Shown: one piece after another, positions 27,955 to 44,034 of the stretch
Numbering within the stretch: the first letter of the stretch is position 1
Layout: each line of letters starts with the position of its first letter
Origin: Bugula neritina
Lineage: Eukaryota > Bryozoa > Gymnolaemata > Cheilostomatida > Bugulidae
Direction of reading: 5' to 3'
NCBI GenBank assembly: GCA_964035545.1
Contig: OZ037768.1
Coordinates: forward strand, 15,128,175-15,192,174
DNA length: 64,000 nucleotides
Position numbers and translations under genes: made by a program
The notes under the pieces: generated by a model
Told to the model about the DNA's origin: nothing
The model's input: only the letters and a program-made list of their open reading frames with translations
Database searches by the model: none

Positions 27955-30464
27955 GTAACAAATTGAAATACACTGCAACACACTGAAATATACTGAAACA
28001 TACCGATATATATGGTAACCTACTGAAATATGTTGCAAACCACTGAAACATACTGTATCATCCTGCAACATAATGAAATATACGGTAACATACTGAAAGA
28101 TACTGCAACATACTGAAATACACTATGGAATACCGAAATATACTGCAACATACTGAAATATACTGCAAGATACTGCAAAATACTGAAATACATTGTAAGA
28201 TACCTAAATACACTGCAACATACTGCAACATACTGCAACATATTGAAATACACTGTAACATATTGAAAAACACTGCAACACATTGAAATATACCGCAACA
28301 TACCGAAGTATATGGTAGCCTACTGAAATATACTGCGACATACTGAAATACACTGTAACATACTGAAATACACTGCAACATACTGAAATACACTGTAACA
28401 TATTAAAATACACTGCAACACACTGAAATATACTGAAACATACCGAAATATATGGTAACCCACTGAAATATGTTGCAAACCACTGAAATATACTGCAACA
28501 TACTGCAACATAATGAAGTATACTGCAACATACTGAAATATACTGCAAGATACTGCAACATTCTGATACACATTGCAAGATACTGAAATACACTGCAACA
28601 CATTGAAATACACTGCAACACACTGAAGTATACTGTAATATACAGAAATGTACTGTAAAATACTGAAATATACTTCATTATACTGAAAAATACCTAAAAA
28701 CATTGAAACATACTGATATAAACTGAAACATACTGAAATACACTGCAACACATTGGAATATACTGCAACATACCGAAATATATGGTAACCTACTGTTAAG
28801 TATGTTGCAAACTACTGAAATATACTGCAACATACTGCAACATATTTAAGTATACTGCAACATACTGAAAAACGCTGTAACATATTGAAATACACTGCAA
28901 CACATTGAATTATTCCGCAACATACCGAAATATATGGTAACCTAATGAGATATACTGTAACACGTTGAAGTACACTGCAACATACTGAAATACACTGCAA
29001 CACACTAAATTATACTGTAATTTACAGAAATGTACTGCAACATACTGAAACATACGGCAACATACTGAAATATACTGCGACACATTGAAATATAGTGCAA
29101 CATACTGAAATATGCTGTAGCATACTGAAATACACTGCAATACACTGAAGTATACTGTAATATACAGAAACGTACTGTAACATACCGAAACATACGGCAA
29201 GATACTAAAATATACTGCGACACATTGAAATATACTGCAACATACTGAAATACACCGTAATATACTGAAATACACTGCAACATACTGAAATACACTGTAA
29301 CATATTGAAATACACTGCAACACACTGAAATATACTGAAACATACCGATATATATGGTAACCTACTGAAATATGTTGCAAACCACTGAAACATACTGCAT
29401 CATCCTGCAACAAAATGAAATATACGGTAACACTGAAGCATACTGCAATATACTGAAATATACTGTAACATACTAAGACATACTGCAACATACCGAAAAA
29501 TATGGTAACCTACTGAAATATGTTACAAACTACTGAAACATACTGCAACATACTGCAACATAATGAAAAACGCTGTAACATATTGAAAAACACTGCAACA
29601 CATTGAAATATACCGCAACATACCGAAATGTATGGTAACCTACTGAAATATGCTGTAACACATTGAAATATCCTGCAACACATTGAAATATACTGCAACA
29701 TACTTCAACATATTGAAGTATACTGCAACATACTAAAATAAACTGCAAGATACTGCAACATACTGATATACACTGTAACATACTGAAATACACTGCAACA
29801 TACTGAAATATACTGCAAGATACTGCAACATACTGAAACGCATTGTAAGATACTGAAATACACTGCAACATACCGCAACATACTGCAACGTATTGAAATA
29901 CACTGTAACATATTGAAAAACACTGCAACACATTGAAATATACTGCAACATACTAAAACATACGGCAACATACTGAAATATACTGCGACACATTGAAATA
30001 TAGTGCAACATACTGAAATATGCTGTAGCATACTGAAATACACTGCAATACACTGAAGTATACTGTAATATACAGAAACGTACTGTAACATACTGAAACA
30101 TACGGCAACATACTAAAATATACTGCGACACATTGAAATATACTGCAACATACTGAAATACACCGTAACATACTAAACTCCACTGCAACATTCTGAAATA
30201 CACTGTAACACATTGAAATACACTGCAACACAGTGAATTATACTGAAATACATTGTGAGATACGGAAACACACTGCAACATACTGCAACGTATTGAAATA
30301 CACTGTAACATATTGAAAAACACTGCAACACATTGAAATATACTGCAACATACTAAAACATACGGCAACATACTGAAATATACTGCGACACATTGAAATA
30401 TAGTGCAACATACTGAAATATGCTGTAGCATACTGAAATACACTGCAATACACTGAAGTATACT
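27955..30464. repeat. Family B HOR copy B4 (2510 bp)
   Basis: It is a mosaic of B1 segments: the start to about 15.3 kb of B1, a jump of 2110 bp to about 17.4 kb, then a further loss of about 1410 bp after 29700. A 12-mer near 28796 (GTTAAGTATG context) gives +2 and the 8-mer at 29427 gives −2. These plus the two deletions reproduce the 2510-bp length from 6028 exactly. The private CATACCGAAACATACGGCAA near 29181 matches B1 near 17491. Confidence 0.88.
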
Positions 30465-33257
30465 GTAACAAATTGAAATACACTGCAACACACTGAAATA
30501 TACTGAAACATACCGATATATATGGTAACCTACTGAAATATGTTGCAAACCACTGAAACATACTGTATCATCCTGCAACATAATGAAATATACGGTAACA
30601 TACTGAAAGATACTGCAACATACTGAAATACACTATGGAATACCGAAATATACTGCAACATACTGAAATATACTGCAAGATACTGCAAAATACTGAAATA
30701 CATTGTAAGATACCTAAATACACTGCAACATACTGCAACATACTGCAACATATTGAAATACACTGTAACATATTGAAAAACACTGCAACACATTGAAATA
30801 TACCGCAACATACCGAAGTATATGGTAGCCTACTGAAATATACTGCGACATACTGAAATACACTGTAACATACTGAAATACACTGCAACATACTGAAATA
30901 CACTGTAACATATTAAAATACACTGCAACACACTGAAATATACTGAAACATACCGAAATATATGGTAACCCACTGAAATATGTTGCAAACCACTGAAATA
31001 TACTGCAACATACTGCAACATAATGAAGTATACTGCAACATACTGAAATATACTGCAAGATACTGCAACATTCTGATACACATTGCAAGATACTGAAATA
31101 CACTGCAACACATTGATATACACTGCAACACACTGAAGTATACTGTAATATACAGAAATGTACTGTAAAATACTGAAATATACTTCATTATACTGAAAAA
31201 TACCTAAAAACATTGAAACATACTGATATAAACTGAAACATACTGAAATACACTGCAACACATTGGAATATACTGCAACATACCGAAATATATGGTAACC
31301 TACTGTTAAGTATGTTGCAAACTACTGAAATATACTGCAACATACTGCAACATATTTAAGTATACTGCAACATACTGAAAAACGCTGTAACATATTGAAA
31401 TACACTGCAACACATTGAATTATTCCGCAACATACCGAAATATATGGTAACCTAATGAGATATACTGTAACACGTTGAAGTACACTGCAACATACTGAAA
31501 TACACTGCAACACACTAAATTATACTGTAATTTACAGAAATGTACTGCAACATACTGAAACATACGGCAACATACTGAAATATACTGCGACACATTGAAA
31601 TATAGTGCAACATACTGAAATATGCTGTAGCATCCTGAAATACATTGCAATACACTGAAGTATACTGTAATATACAGAAACGTACTGTAACATGCTGAAA
31701 CATACGGCAACATACTAAAATATACTGCGACACATTGAAATATACTGCAACATACTGAAATACACCGTAACATACTGAAATACACTGCAACATACTGAAA
31801 TACACTGTAACATATTGAAATACGCTGCAACACACTGAAATATACTGAAACATACCGATATATATGGTAACCTACTGAAATATGTTGCAAACCACAGAAA
31901 CGTACTGCATCATCCTGCAACAAAATGAAATATATGGTAACACTGAAGCATACTGCAGTATACTGAAATATACTGTAACATACTAAGACATACTGCAACA
32001 TACCGAAAAATATGGTAACCTACTGAAATATGTTACAAACTACTGAAACATACTGCAACATATTATAGCAACATAATGAAATATACTGCAACATACTGAA
32101 ATATACTGCAAGATACTGCAAAATACTGAAATACATTGTAAGATACCTAAATACACTGCAACATACTGCAACATATTGAAATACACTGTAACATATTGAA
32201 AAACACTGCAACACATTGAAATATACCGCAACATACCGAAGTATATGGTAGCCTACTGAAATATACTGCGACATACTGAAATACACTGTAACGTACTGAA
32301 ATACACTGCAACATACTGCAACATATTGAAATACACTGTAACATATTGAAATACACTGCAACACATTGAAATATACTGCAACATACTGAAACATACTGAA
32401 ATATATGGTAACCTACTGAAGTATGTTGAAAACTACTGAAATATACTGCAACATTATGCAACATAATGAAAGATACTGCAATATACTGAAATAAACTGCA
32501 AGATACTGCAACATACTGAAATACACTGTAACATACTGAAATACACTGTAACAGATTGAAATACACTGCGACATACTGCAACATACTGAAAAACGCTGTA
32601 ACATATTGAAATACACTGCAACACATTGAAATATTCCGCAACATACCGAAATATATGGTAACCTAATGAGATATACTGTAACACGTTGAAGTACACTGCA
32701 ACATACTGAAATACACTGCAACACACTAAATTATACTGTAATTTACTGAAATGTACTGCAACATACTGAAATATACTGCAAGATACTGCAACATACTGAA
32801 ATACACTGTAACATACTGAAATACACTGCAACATACTGAAATATACTGCATGATACTGCAACCTACTGATACACATTGTAAGATACTGATATGCACTGCA
32901 ACATACTGAAATATACTGCATGATACTGCAACATACTCATACACATTGTAAGATACTGAAACACACTGCAACATACCGCAACATACTGCAACGTATTGAA
33001 ATACACTGTAACATATTGAAAAACACTGCAACACATTGAAATATACTGCTACATACTGAAACATACGGCAACATACTGAAATATACTGCGACACATTGAA
33101 ATATAGTGCAACATACTGAAATATGCTGTAGCATACTGAAATACACTGCAATACACTGAAGTATACTGTAATATACAGAAACGTACTGTAACATACTGAA
33201 ACATACGGCAACATACTAAAATATACTGCGACACATTGAAATATACTGCAACATACT
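30465..33257. repeat. Family B HOR copy B5, mosaic
   Basis: It begins like B4 (offset 2510), including the 12-mer near 31306 and the 8-mer at 31937. It keeps the B1 variants CATCCTGAAATACATTGC near 31631, which B4 has replaced, so its internal breakpoint differs from that of B4. It then returns to the ATA-insertion type at 32065 and to the B1 16.7-17.4 kb type from about 32413. The right edge is the junction near 33258 and is uncertain by about 20 bp. Confidence 0.75.
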
Positions 33258-33928
33258 GAAATACACTGCAACACACTAAATTATACTGTAATTTACAGAA
33301 ATGTACTGCAACATACTGAAACATACTGCAAGATACTGCAACATACTGAAATACACTGTAACATACTGAAATACACTGCAACATACTGAAATATACTGCA
33401 TGATATAGCAACATATTGATACACATTGTAAGATACTGAAATGCACTGCAACATACTGAAATACACTGCATGATACTGCAACATACTCACACACATTGTA
33501 AGATACTGAAACACACTGCAACATACCGCAACATACTGCAACGTATTGAAATACACTGTAACACATCGAAATACACTGCAACACATTGAATTATACTAAA
33601 ATACATTGTGAGATACTGAAATACACTGCAACATACTGCAACATAATGGAATATATGGTAACCTACTGAAAAATGTTGAAAAATACTGAAATATACTGCA
33701 ACATAATGCAACATAATAAAAGATACTTCAACATACTGAAATAAACTGCAAGATACTGCAACATACTGAAATACACTGTAACATACTGAAATACACTGTA
33801 ACATATTGAAATACACTGCAACACACTGAAATATACTGAAACATACCGATATATATGGTAACCTACTGAAATATGTTGCACACCACTGAAACATCCTGCA
33901 TCATCCTGCAACAAAATGAAATATACGG

Positions 33929-36900
33929 TAACACTTAAGCATACTGCAATATACTGAAATATACTGTAACATACTAAGACATACTGCAACATACCGAAAA
34001 ATATGGTAACCTACTGAAATATGTTACAAACTACTGAAACATACTGCAACATACTGCAACATAATGAATTATACTGCAACATACTGAAAGATACTGCAAC
34101 ATACTGAAATACACTATAGAATACCGAAATACACTGCAACATACTGAAATATACTGCAAGATACTGCGAAATACTGAAATACATTGTAAGATATCTAAAT
34201 ACACTGCAACATACTGCAACATACTGCAACATATTGAAATACACTGTAACATATTGAAAAACACTGTCACACATTGAAATATACTGCAACATACTAAAAC
34301 ATACGGCAACATACTGAAATATACTGCGACACATTGAAATATAATGCAACATACTGAAATATGCTGTAGCATACTGAAATACACTGCAATACACTGAAGT
34401 ATACTGTAATATACAGAAACGTACTGTAACATACTGAAACATACGGCAACATACTAAAATATACTGCAACACATTGAAATATACTGCAACATACTGAAAT
34501 ACACCGTAACATACTGAACTCAACTGCAACATTCTGAAATACACTGTAACACATTGAAATACACTGCAAAACAGTGAATTAAACTGAAATACATTCTAAG
34601 ATACGGAAACACACTGCAACATACTGCAACATAATGAAATATATGGTAACCTACTGAAATATGTTGAAAACTACTGAAATATACTGCAACATTATGCAAC
34701 ATAAAGAAAAATACTGCAATATACTGAAATAAACTGCAAGATACTGCAACATACTGAAATACACTGTAACATACTGAAATACACTGTAACAGATTGAAAT
34801 ACACTGCGACATACTGCAACATACTGAAAAACGCTGTAACATATTGAAATACACTGCAACACATTGAAATATTCCGCAACATACCGAAATATATGGTAAC
34901 CTAATGAGATATACTGTAACACGTTGAAGTACACTGCAACATACTGAAATACACTGCAACACACTAAATTATACTGTAATTTACAGAAATGTACTGCAAC
35001 ATACTGAAATATACTGCAAGATACTGCAACATACTGAAATACACTGTAACATACTGAAATACACTGTAACATATTGAAATACACTGCAACACACTGAAAT
35101 ATACTGCAACATACTGAAATACACCGTAACATACTGAAATACACTGCAACATACTGAAATACACTGTAACATATTGAAATACACTGCAACACACTGAAAT
35201 ATACTGAAACAGACCGATATATATGGTAACCTACTGAAATATGTTGCAAACTACTGAAACATACTGCATCATCCTGCAACAAAATGAAATATACGGTAAC
35301 ACTGAAGCAAACTGCAATATACTGAAATATACTGTAACGTAGTAAGACATACTGCAACATACCGAAAAATATGGTAACCTACTGAAATATGTTACAAACT
35401 ACTGAAACATACTGCAACATACTGCAACATAATGAAAAACGCTGTAACATATTGAAAAACACTGCAACACATTGAAATATACCGCAACATACCGAAATGT
35501 ATGGTAACCTACTGAAATATGCTGTAACACATTGAAATATCCTGCAACACATTGCAATATACTGCAACACACCGAAATATATGGTAACCTACTGAAATAT
35601 GTTGCAAACGCCTGAAATATACTGCAACATACTGCAACATATTGAAGTATACTGCAACATACTAAAATAAACTGCAAGATACTGCAACATACTGATATAC
35701 ACTGTAACATACTGAAATACACTGCAACATACTGAAATATACTGCAAGATACTGCAACATAATGAATTATACTGCATCATACTGAAAGATACTGCAACAT
35801 ACTGAAATACACTATAGAATACCGAAATACACTGCAACATACTGAAATATACTGCAAAATACTGCGAAATACTGAAATACATTGTAAGATATCTAAGTAC
35901 ACTGCAACATACTGCAACATATTGCAACATATTGAAGTACACTGTAACATATTGAAAAACACTGTCACACATTGAAATATACTGCAACATACTAAAACAT
36001 ACGGCAACATACTGAAATATACTGCGACACATTGAAATATAATGCAACATACTGAAATATGCTGTAGCATACTGAAATACACTGCAATACACTGAAGTAT
36101 ACTGTAATATACAGAAACATACTGTAACATACTGAAACATACGGCAACATACTAAAATATACTGCAACACATTGAAATATACTGCAACATACTGAAATAC
36201 ACCGTAACATACTAAACTCCACTGCAACATTCTGAAATACACTGTAACACATTGAAATACACTGCAACACAGTGAATTATACTGAAATACATTCTAAGAT
36301 ACGGAAACACACTGCAACATACTGCAGCATAATGAAATATATGGTAACCTACTGAAATATGTTGAAAACTACTGAAATAGACTGCAACATTATGCAACAT
36401 AAAGAAAGATACTGCAATATACTGAAATAAACTGCAAGATACTGCAACATACTGAAATACACTGTAACATACTGAAATACACTGTAACAGATTGAAATAT
36501 TCCGCAACACACCGAAATATATGGTAACCTAATGAGATATACTGTAACACGTTGAAGTACACTGCAACATACTGAAAGACACTGCAACACACTAAATTAT
36601 ACTGTAATTTACAGAAATGTACTGCAACATACTGAAATATACTGCAAGATACTGCAACATACTGAAATACACTGTAACATACTGAAATACACTGCAACAT
36701 ACTGAAATACACTGTAACATATTGAAATACACTGCAACACACTGAAATATACTGAAACATACTGAAATACACCGTAACATACTGAAATACACTGCAACAT
36801 ACTGAAATACACTGTAACATATTGAAATACACTGCAACACACTGAAATATACTGAAACAGACCGATATATATGGTAACCTACTGAAATATGTTGCAAACC

Positions 36901-36951
36901 ACTGAAACATACTGCATCATCCTGCAACAAAATGAAATATACGGTAACACT
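33929..36951. repeat. Two related subunits of about 1.4 and 1.65 kb in C1
   Basis: Tracts near 34011-35379 recur near 35589-37027 at offsets between about 1628 and 1746 bp. The changing offset reflects small block gains and losses. C2 has only one equivalent between its 8-mers at 44635 and 45993, so C1 carries an extra subunit. Confidence 0.75.
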
Positions 36952-37441
36952 GAAGCATACTGCAACATACTGAAATATACTGTAACATACTAAGACATAC
37001 TGCAACATACCGAAAAATATGGTAACCTACTGAAATATGTTACAAACTACTGAAACATACTGCAACATACTGCAACATAATGAAAAACGCTGTAACATAT
37101 TGAAAAACACTGCAACACATTGAAATATACCGCAACATTTCGAAATGTATGGTAACCTACTGAAATATGCTGTAACACATTGAAATATCCTGCAACACAT
37201 TGAAATATACTGCAACATACCGAAATATATGGTAACCTACTGAAATATGTTGCAAACGACTGAAATATACTGCAACATACTGAAATATACTGCAAGATAC
37301 TGCAACATACTGAAACACATTGTAAGATACTGAAATACACTGTAACATATTGAAAAACACTGCAACACATTGAAATATGCTGCAACATACTAAAACATAC
37401 GGCAACATACTGACATATACTGCGACACATTGAAATATAGT

Positions 37442-40118
37442 GCAACATACTGAAATATGCTGTAGCATACTGAAATACACTGCAATACACTGAAGTATAC
37501 TGTAATATACAGAAACGTACTGTAACATACTGAAACATACGGCAACATACTAAATTATACTGCGACACATTGAAATATACTGCAACATACTGAAATACAC
37601 CGTAACATACTAAACTCTACTGCAACATTCTGAAATACACTGTAACACATTGAAATACACTGCAACACAGTGAATTATACTGAAATACATTGTAAGATAC
37701 GGAAACACACTGCAACATACTGCAACATAATGAAATATATGGTAACCTACTGAATTATGTTGAAAACTACTGAAATATACTGCAACATTATGCAACCTAA
37801 TGAAAGATACTGCAATATACTGAAATAAACTGCAAGATACTGCAACATACTGAAATACACTGTAACATACTGAAATACACTGTAACATACTGAAATACAC
37901 TGTAACAGATTGAAATACACTGCGACATACTGCAACATACTGAAAAACGCTGTAACATATTGAAATACACTGCAACACATTGAAATATTCCGCAACATAC
38001 CGAAATATATGGTAACCTAATGAGATATGCTGTAACACGTTGAAGTACACTGCAACATACTGAAATACACTGCAACACACTAAATTATACTGTTATTTAC
38101 AGAAATGTACTGCAACATACTGAAATATACTGCAAGATACTGCAACATACTGAAATACACTGTAACATACTGAAATACACTGCAACATTATGAAATATAC
38201 TGCATGATACTGCAACATACTGATACACATTGTAAGATACTGAAATGCACTGCAACATACTGAAATATACTGCATGATACTGCAACATATTCATACACAT
38301 TGTAAGATACTGAAATACACTGCAACATACCGCAACATACTGCAACGTATTGAAATACACTGTAACATATTGAAAAACACTGCAACACATTGAAACATAC
38401 TGCAACATACTGAAACATACGGCAACATACTGAAATATACTGCGACACATTGAAATATAGTGCAACATACTGAAATATGCTGTAGCATACTGAAATACAC
38501 TGCAATACACTGAAGTATACTGTAATATACAGAAACGTACTGTAACATACTGAAACATACGGCAACATACTACAATATACTGTGACACATTGAAATATAC
38601 TGCAACATACTGAAATACACCGTAACATACTGAAACACACTGCAACATACTGAAATACACTGTAACATAGTGAAATACACTGCAACACACTGAAATATAC
38701 TGAAACATACCGAAATATATGGTAACCTACTGAAATATGTTGCAAACCACTAAAACATACTGCATCATCCTGCAACAAAATGAAATATACGGTAACACTG
38801 AAGCATACTGCAATATACTGACATATACTGTAACATACTAAGACATACTGCAACATACCGAAAAATATGGTAACCTACTGAAATATGTTACAAACTACTG
38901 AAACATACTGCAACATACTGCAACATAATGAAATATACTGCAACATACTGAAAGATACTGCAACATACTGAAACATACTGCAAGATACTGCAAAGTACTG
39001 AAATACATTGTAAGATACCTAAATACACTGCAACATACTGCAACATACTGCAACATATTGAAATACACTGTAACATATTGAAAAACACTGCAACACATTG
39101 AAATATACCGCAACATACCGAAGTATATGGTAGCCTACTGAAATATACTGCGACATACTGAAATACACTGTAACGTACTGAAATACACTGCAACATACTG
39201 AAATACACTGTAACATATTAAAATACACTGCAACACACTGAAATATACTGAAACATACCGAAATATATGGTAACCCACTGAAATATGTTGCAAACCACTG
39301 AAATATACTGCAACATACTGCAACATAATGAAGTATACTGCAACATACTGAAATATACTGCAAGATACTGCAACATACTGATACACATTGTAAGATACTG
39401 AAATACACTGCAACATACCGCAACATACTGCAACGTATTGAAATACACTGTAACATATTGAAAAACACTGCAACACATTGAAATATACTGCAACATACTG
39501 AAACATACGGCAACATACTGAAATATACTGCGACACATTGAAATATAGTGCAACATACTGAAATATGCTGTAGCAAACTGAAATACACTGCATCTCACTG
39601 AAATATACTGTAATATATAGAAACGTACTGTAACATACTGAAACATACGGCAACATACTGAAATGTACTGCGACACATTGAAATATACTGCAACATACTG
39701 AAATACACCGTAACATACTAAACTCCACTGCAACATTCTGAAATACACTGTAACACATTGAAATACACTGCAACACATTGAATTATACTGAAATACATTG
39801 TAAGATACTGAAATACACTGCAAGATACCGCAACATAATGGAATATATGGTAACCTACTGAAATATGTTGAAAACTACTGAATTATACTGCAACATAATG
39901 CAACATAATGAAAGATACTGCAACATACTGAAATAAACTGCAAGATGCTGCAACATACTGAAATACACTGCAACACACTGAAGTATACTGTAATATACAG
40001 AAATGTACTGTAAAATACTGAAATATACTTCATTATACTGAAAATACCTAAAAACATTGAAACATACTGATATACACTGAAACATACTGAAATACACTGC
40101 AACACATTGGAATATACT
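37442..40118. repeat. 2677-bp tandem duplication in C1, left copy
   Basis: The sequence from 37442 recurs at 40119 with a constant offset of 2677 bp. All landmarks move together: 8-mers at 38792 and 41469, and block M at 39980 and 42657. The copies are nearly identical, with only a few differences seen, such as CTGTGACACA context at 38580-38610 versus 41257-41287, where a GCAAC becomes GTAAC. The junction near 40119 joins block M flank to an AATATGCTGTAGC tract. Confidence 0.92.
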
Positions 40119-42795
40119 GCAACATACTGAAATATGCTGTAGCATACTGAAATACACTGCAATACACTGAAGTATACTGTAATATACAGAAACGTACTGT
40201 AACATACTGAAACATACGGCAACATACTAAATTATACTGCGACACATTGAAATATACTGCAACATACTGAAATACACCGTAACATACTAAACTCCACTGC
40301 AACATTCTGAAATACACTGTAACACATTGAAATACACTGCAACACAGTGAATTATACTGAAATACATTGTAAGATACGGAAACACACTGCAACATACTGC
40401 AACATAATGAAATATATGGTAACCTACTGAATTATGTTGAAAACTACTGAAATATACTGCAACATTATGCAACCTAATGAAAGATACTGCAATATACTGA
40501 AATAAACTGCAAGATACTGCAACATACTGAAATACACTGTAACATACTGAAATACACTGTAACATACTGAAATACACTGTAACAGATTGAAATACACTGC
40601 GACATACTGCAACATACTGAAAAACGCTGTAACATATTGAAATACACTGCAACACATTGAAATATTCCGCAACATACCGAAATATATGGTAACCTAATGA
40701 GATATGCTGTAACACGTTGAAGTACACTGCAACATACTGAAATACACTGCAACACACTAAATTATACTGTTATTTACAGAAATGTACTGCAACATACTGA
40801 AATATACTGCAAGATACTGCAACATACTGAAATACACTGTAACATACTGAAATACACTGCAACATTATGAAATATACTGCATGATACTGCAACATACTGA
40901 TACACATTGTAAGATACTGAAATGCACTGCAACATACTGAAATATACTGCATGATACTGCAACATATTCATACACATTGTAAGATACTGAAATACACTGC
41001 AACATACCGCAACATACTGCAACGTATTGAAATACACTGTAACATATTGAAAAACACTGCAACACATTGAAACATACTGCAACATACTGAAACATACGGC
41101 AACATACTGAAATATACTGCGACACATTGAAATATAGTGCAACATACTGAAATATGCTGTAGCATACTGAAATACACTGCAATACACTGAAGTATACTGT
41201 AATATACAGAAACGTACTGTAACATACTGAAACATACGGCAACATACTACAATATACTGTGACACATTGAAATATACTGTAACATACTGAAATACACCGT
41301 AACATACTGAAACACACTGCAACATACTGAAATACACTGTAACATAGTGAAATACACTGCAACACACTGAAATATACTGAAACATACCGAAATATATGGT
41401 AACCTACTGAAATATGTTGCAAACCACTAAAACATACTGCATCATCCTGCAACAAAATGAAATATACGGTAACACTGAAGCATACTGCAATATACTGACA
41501 TATACTGTAACATACTAAGACATACTGCAACATACCGAAAAATATGGTAACCTACTGAAATATGTTACAAACTACTGAAACATACTGCAACATACTGCAA
41601 CATAATGAAATATACTGCAACATACTGAAAGATACTGCAACATACTGAAACATACTGCAAGATACTGCAAAGTACTGAAATACATTGTAAGATACCTAAA
41701 TACACTGCAACATACTGCAACATACTGCAACATATTGAAATACACTGTAACATATTGAAAAACACTGCAACACATTGAAATATACCGCAACATACCGAAG
41801 TATATGGTAGCCTACTGAAATATACTGCGACATACTGAAATACACTGTAACGTACTGAAATACACTGCAACATACTGAAATACACTGTAACATATTAAAA
41901 TACACTGCAACACACTGAAATATACTGAAACATACCGAAATATATGGTAACCCACTGAAATATGTTGCAAACCACTGAAATATACTGCAACATACTGCAA
42001 CATAATGAAGTATACTGCAACATACTGAAATATACTGCAAGATACTGCAACATACTGATACACATTGTAAGATACTGAAATACACTGCAACATACCGCAA
42101 CATACTGCAACGTATTGAAATACACTGTAACATATTGAAAAACACTGCAACACATTGAAATATACTGCAACATACTGAAACATACGGCAACATACTGAAA
42201 TATACTGCGACACATTGAAATATAGTGCAACATACTGAAATATGCTGTAGCAAACTGAAATACACTGCATCTCACTGAAATATACTGTAATATATAGAAA
42301 CGTACTGTAACATACTGAAACATACGGCAACATACTGAAATGTACTGCGACACATTGAAATATACTGCAACATACTGAAATACACCGTAACATACTAAAC
42401 TCCACTGCAACATTCTGAAATACACTGTAACACATTGAAATACACTGCAACACATTGAATTATACTGAAATACATTGTAAGATACTGAAATACACTGCAA
42501 GATACCGCAACATAATGGAATATATGGTAACCTACTGAAATATGTTGAAAACTACTGAATTATACTGCAACATAATGCAACATAATGAAAGATACTGCAA
42601 CATACTGAAATAAACTGCAAGATGCTGCAACATACTGAAATACACTGCAACACACTGAAGTATACTGTAATATACAGAAATGTACTGTAAAATACTGAAA
42701 TATACTTCATTATACTGAAAATACCTAAAAACATTGAAACATACTGATATACACTGAAACATACTGAAATACACTGCAACACATTGGAATATACT
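40119..42795. repeat. 2677-bp tandem duplication in C1, right copy
   Basis: This is the second copy. It ends by continuing from the block M flank into GCAACATACC and the ATATATGGTAACC element near 42800, where the left copy jumps back to the repeat start. The 9-mer in block M is present in both copies, so it predates the duplication. Confidence 0.92.
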
Positions 42796-44034
42796 GCAAC
42801 ATACCGAAATATATGGTAACCTACTGAAGTATGTTGCAAACTACTGAAATATACTGCAACATACTGAAATACGCCGTAACATACTGAAATACACTGCAAC
42901 ATACTGAAATACATCGTAACAAATTGAAATACACTGCAACACACTGAAATATACTGAAACATACCGAAATAAATGGTAACCTACTGAAATATGTTGCAAA
43001 CCACTGAAACATACTGCATCATCCTGCAACAAAATGAAATATACGGTAACACTGAAGCATACTGCAATATACTGAAATATACTGTAACATACTAAGACAT
43101 ACTGCAACATACCGAAATATATGGTAACCTACTGAAATATGTTGCAAACCACTGAAATATACTGCAACATATTGAAGTATACTGCAACATACTGGAATAT
43201 ACTGCAAGATACTGCAACATACTGAAATACACTGTAACATACTGAAATACACTGCAAGACACTGAAATATACTGCAAGATACTGCAACATACTGAAATAC
43301 ACTGTAACATACTGAAATACACTGTAACAGATTGAAGTACACTGCGACATACTGCAACATATTGAAAAACGCTGTAACATATTGAAATACACTGCAACAC
43401 ATTGAAATATTCCGCAACACACCGAAATATATGGTAACCTAATGAGATATACTGTAACACGTTGAAGTACACTGCAACATACTGAAATACACTGCAACAC
43501 ACTAAATTATACTGTAATTTACAGAAATGTACTGCAACATACTGAAATATACTGCAAGATACTGCAACATGCTGTAATACACTGTAACATACTGAAATCC
43601 ACTGCAACATACTGAAATATACTGCATGATACTGCAACATACTGCTACACATTGTAAGATACTGAAATGCACTGCAACATACTGAAATATACTGCATGAT
43701 ACTGCAACATACTCATACACATTGTAAGATACTGAAACACACTGCAACATACCGCAACATACTGCAACGTGTTGAAATACACTGTAACATATTGAAAAAA
43801 CACTGCAACACATTGAAATATACTGCAACATACTGAAACATACGGCAACATACTGAAATATACTGCGACACATTGAAACATAGTGCAACATACTGAAATA
43901 TGCTGTAGCATACTGAAATACACTGCAATACACTGAAGTATACTGTAATATACGGAATTGTACTGTAACATACTGAAACATACGGCAACATACTAAAATA
44001 TACTGCGACACATTGAAATATACTGCAACATACT

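Larger units (their letters stand above)
33258..44034. repeat. Family C HOR copy C1 (10777 bp)
   Basis: The same unusual junction, GAAATACACT where GAAATACACC is expected, precedes CACACTAAATTATA at 33258 and 44035, giving the unit length. Inside are two related subunits of about 1.4 and 1.65 kb (8-mers at 33928, 35296 and 36944) and a 2677-bp tandem duplication (37442-42795). Near 43795 a GAAAAAACACT 11-mer adds one base. Block M occurs twice, at 39980 and 42657. Confidence 0.78.
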
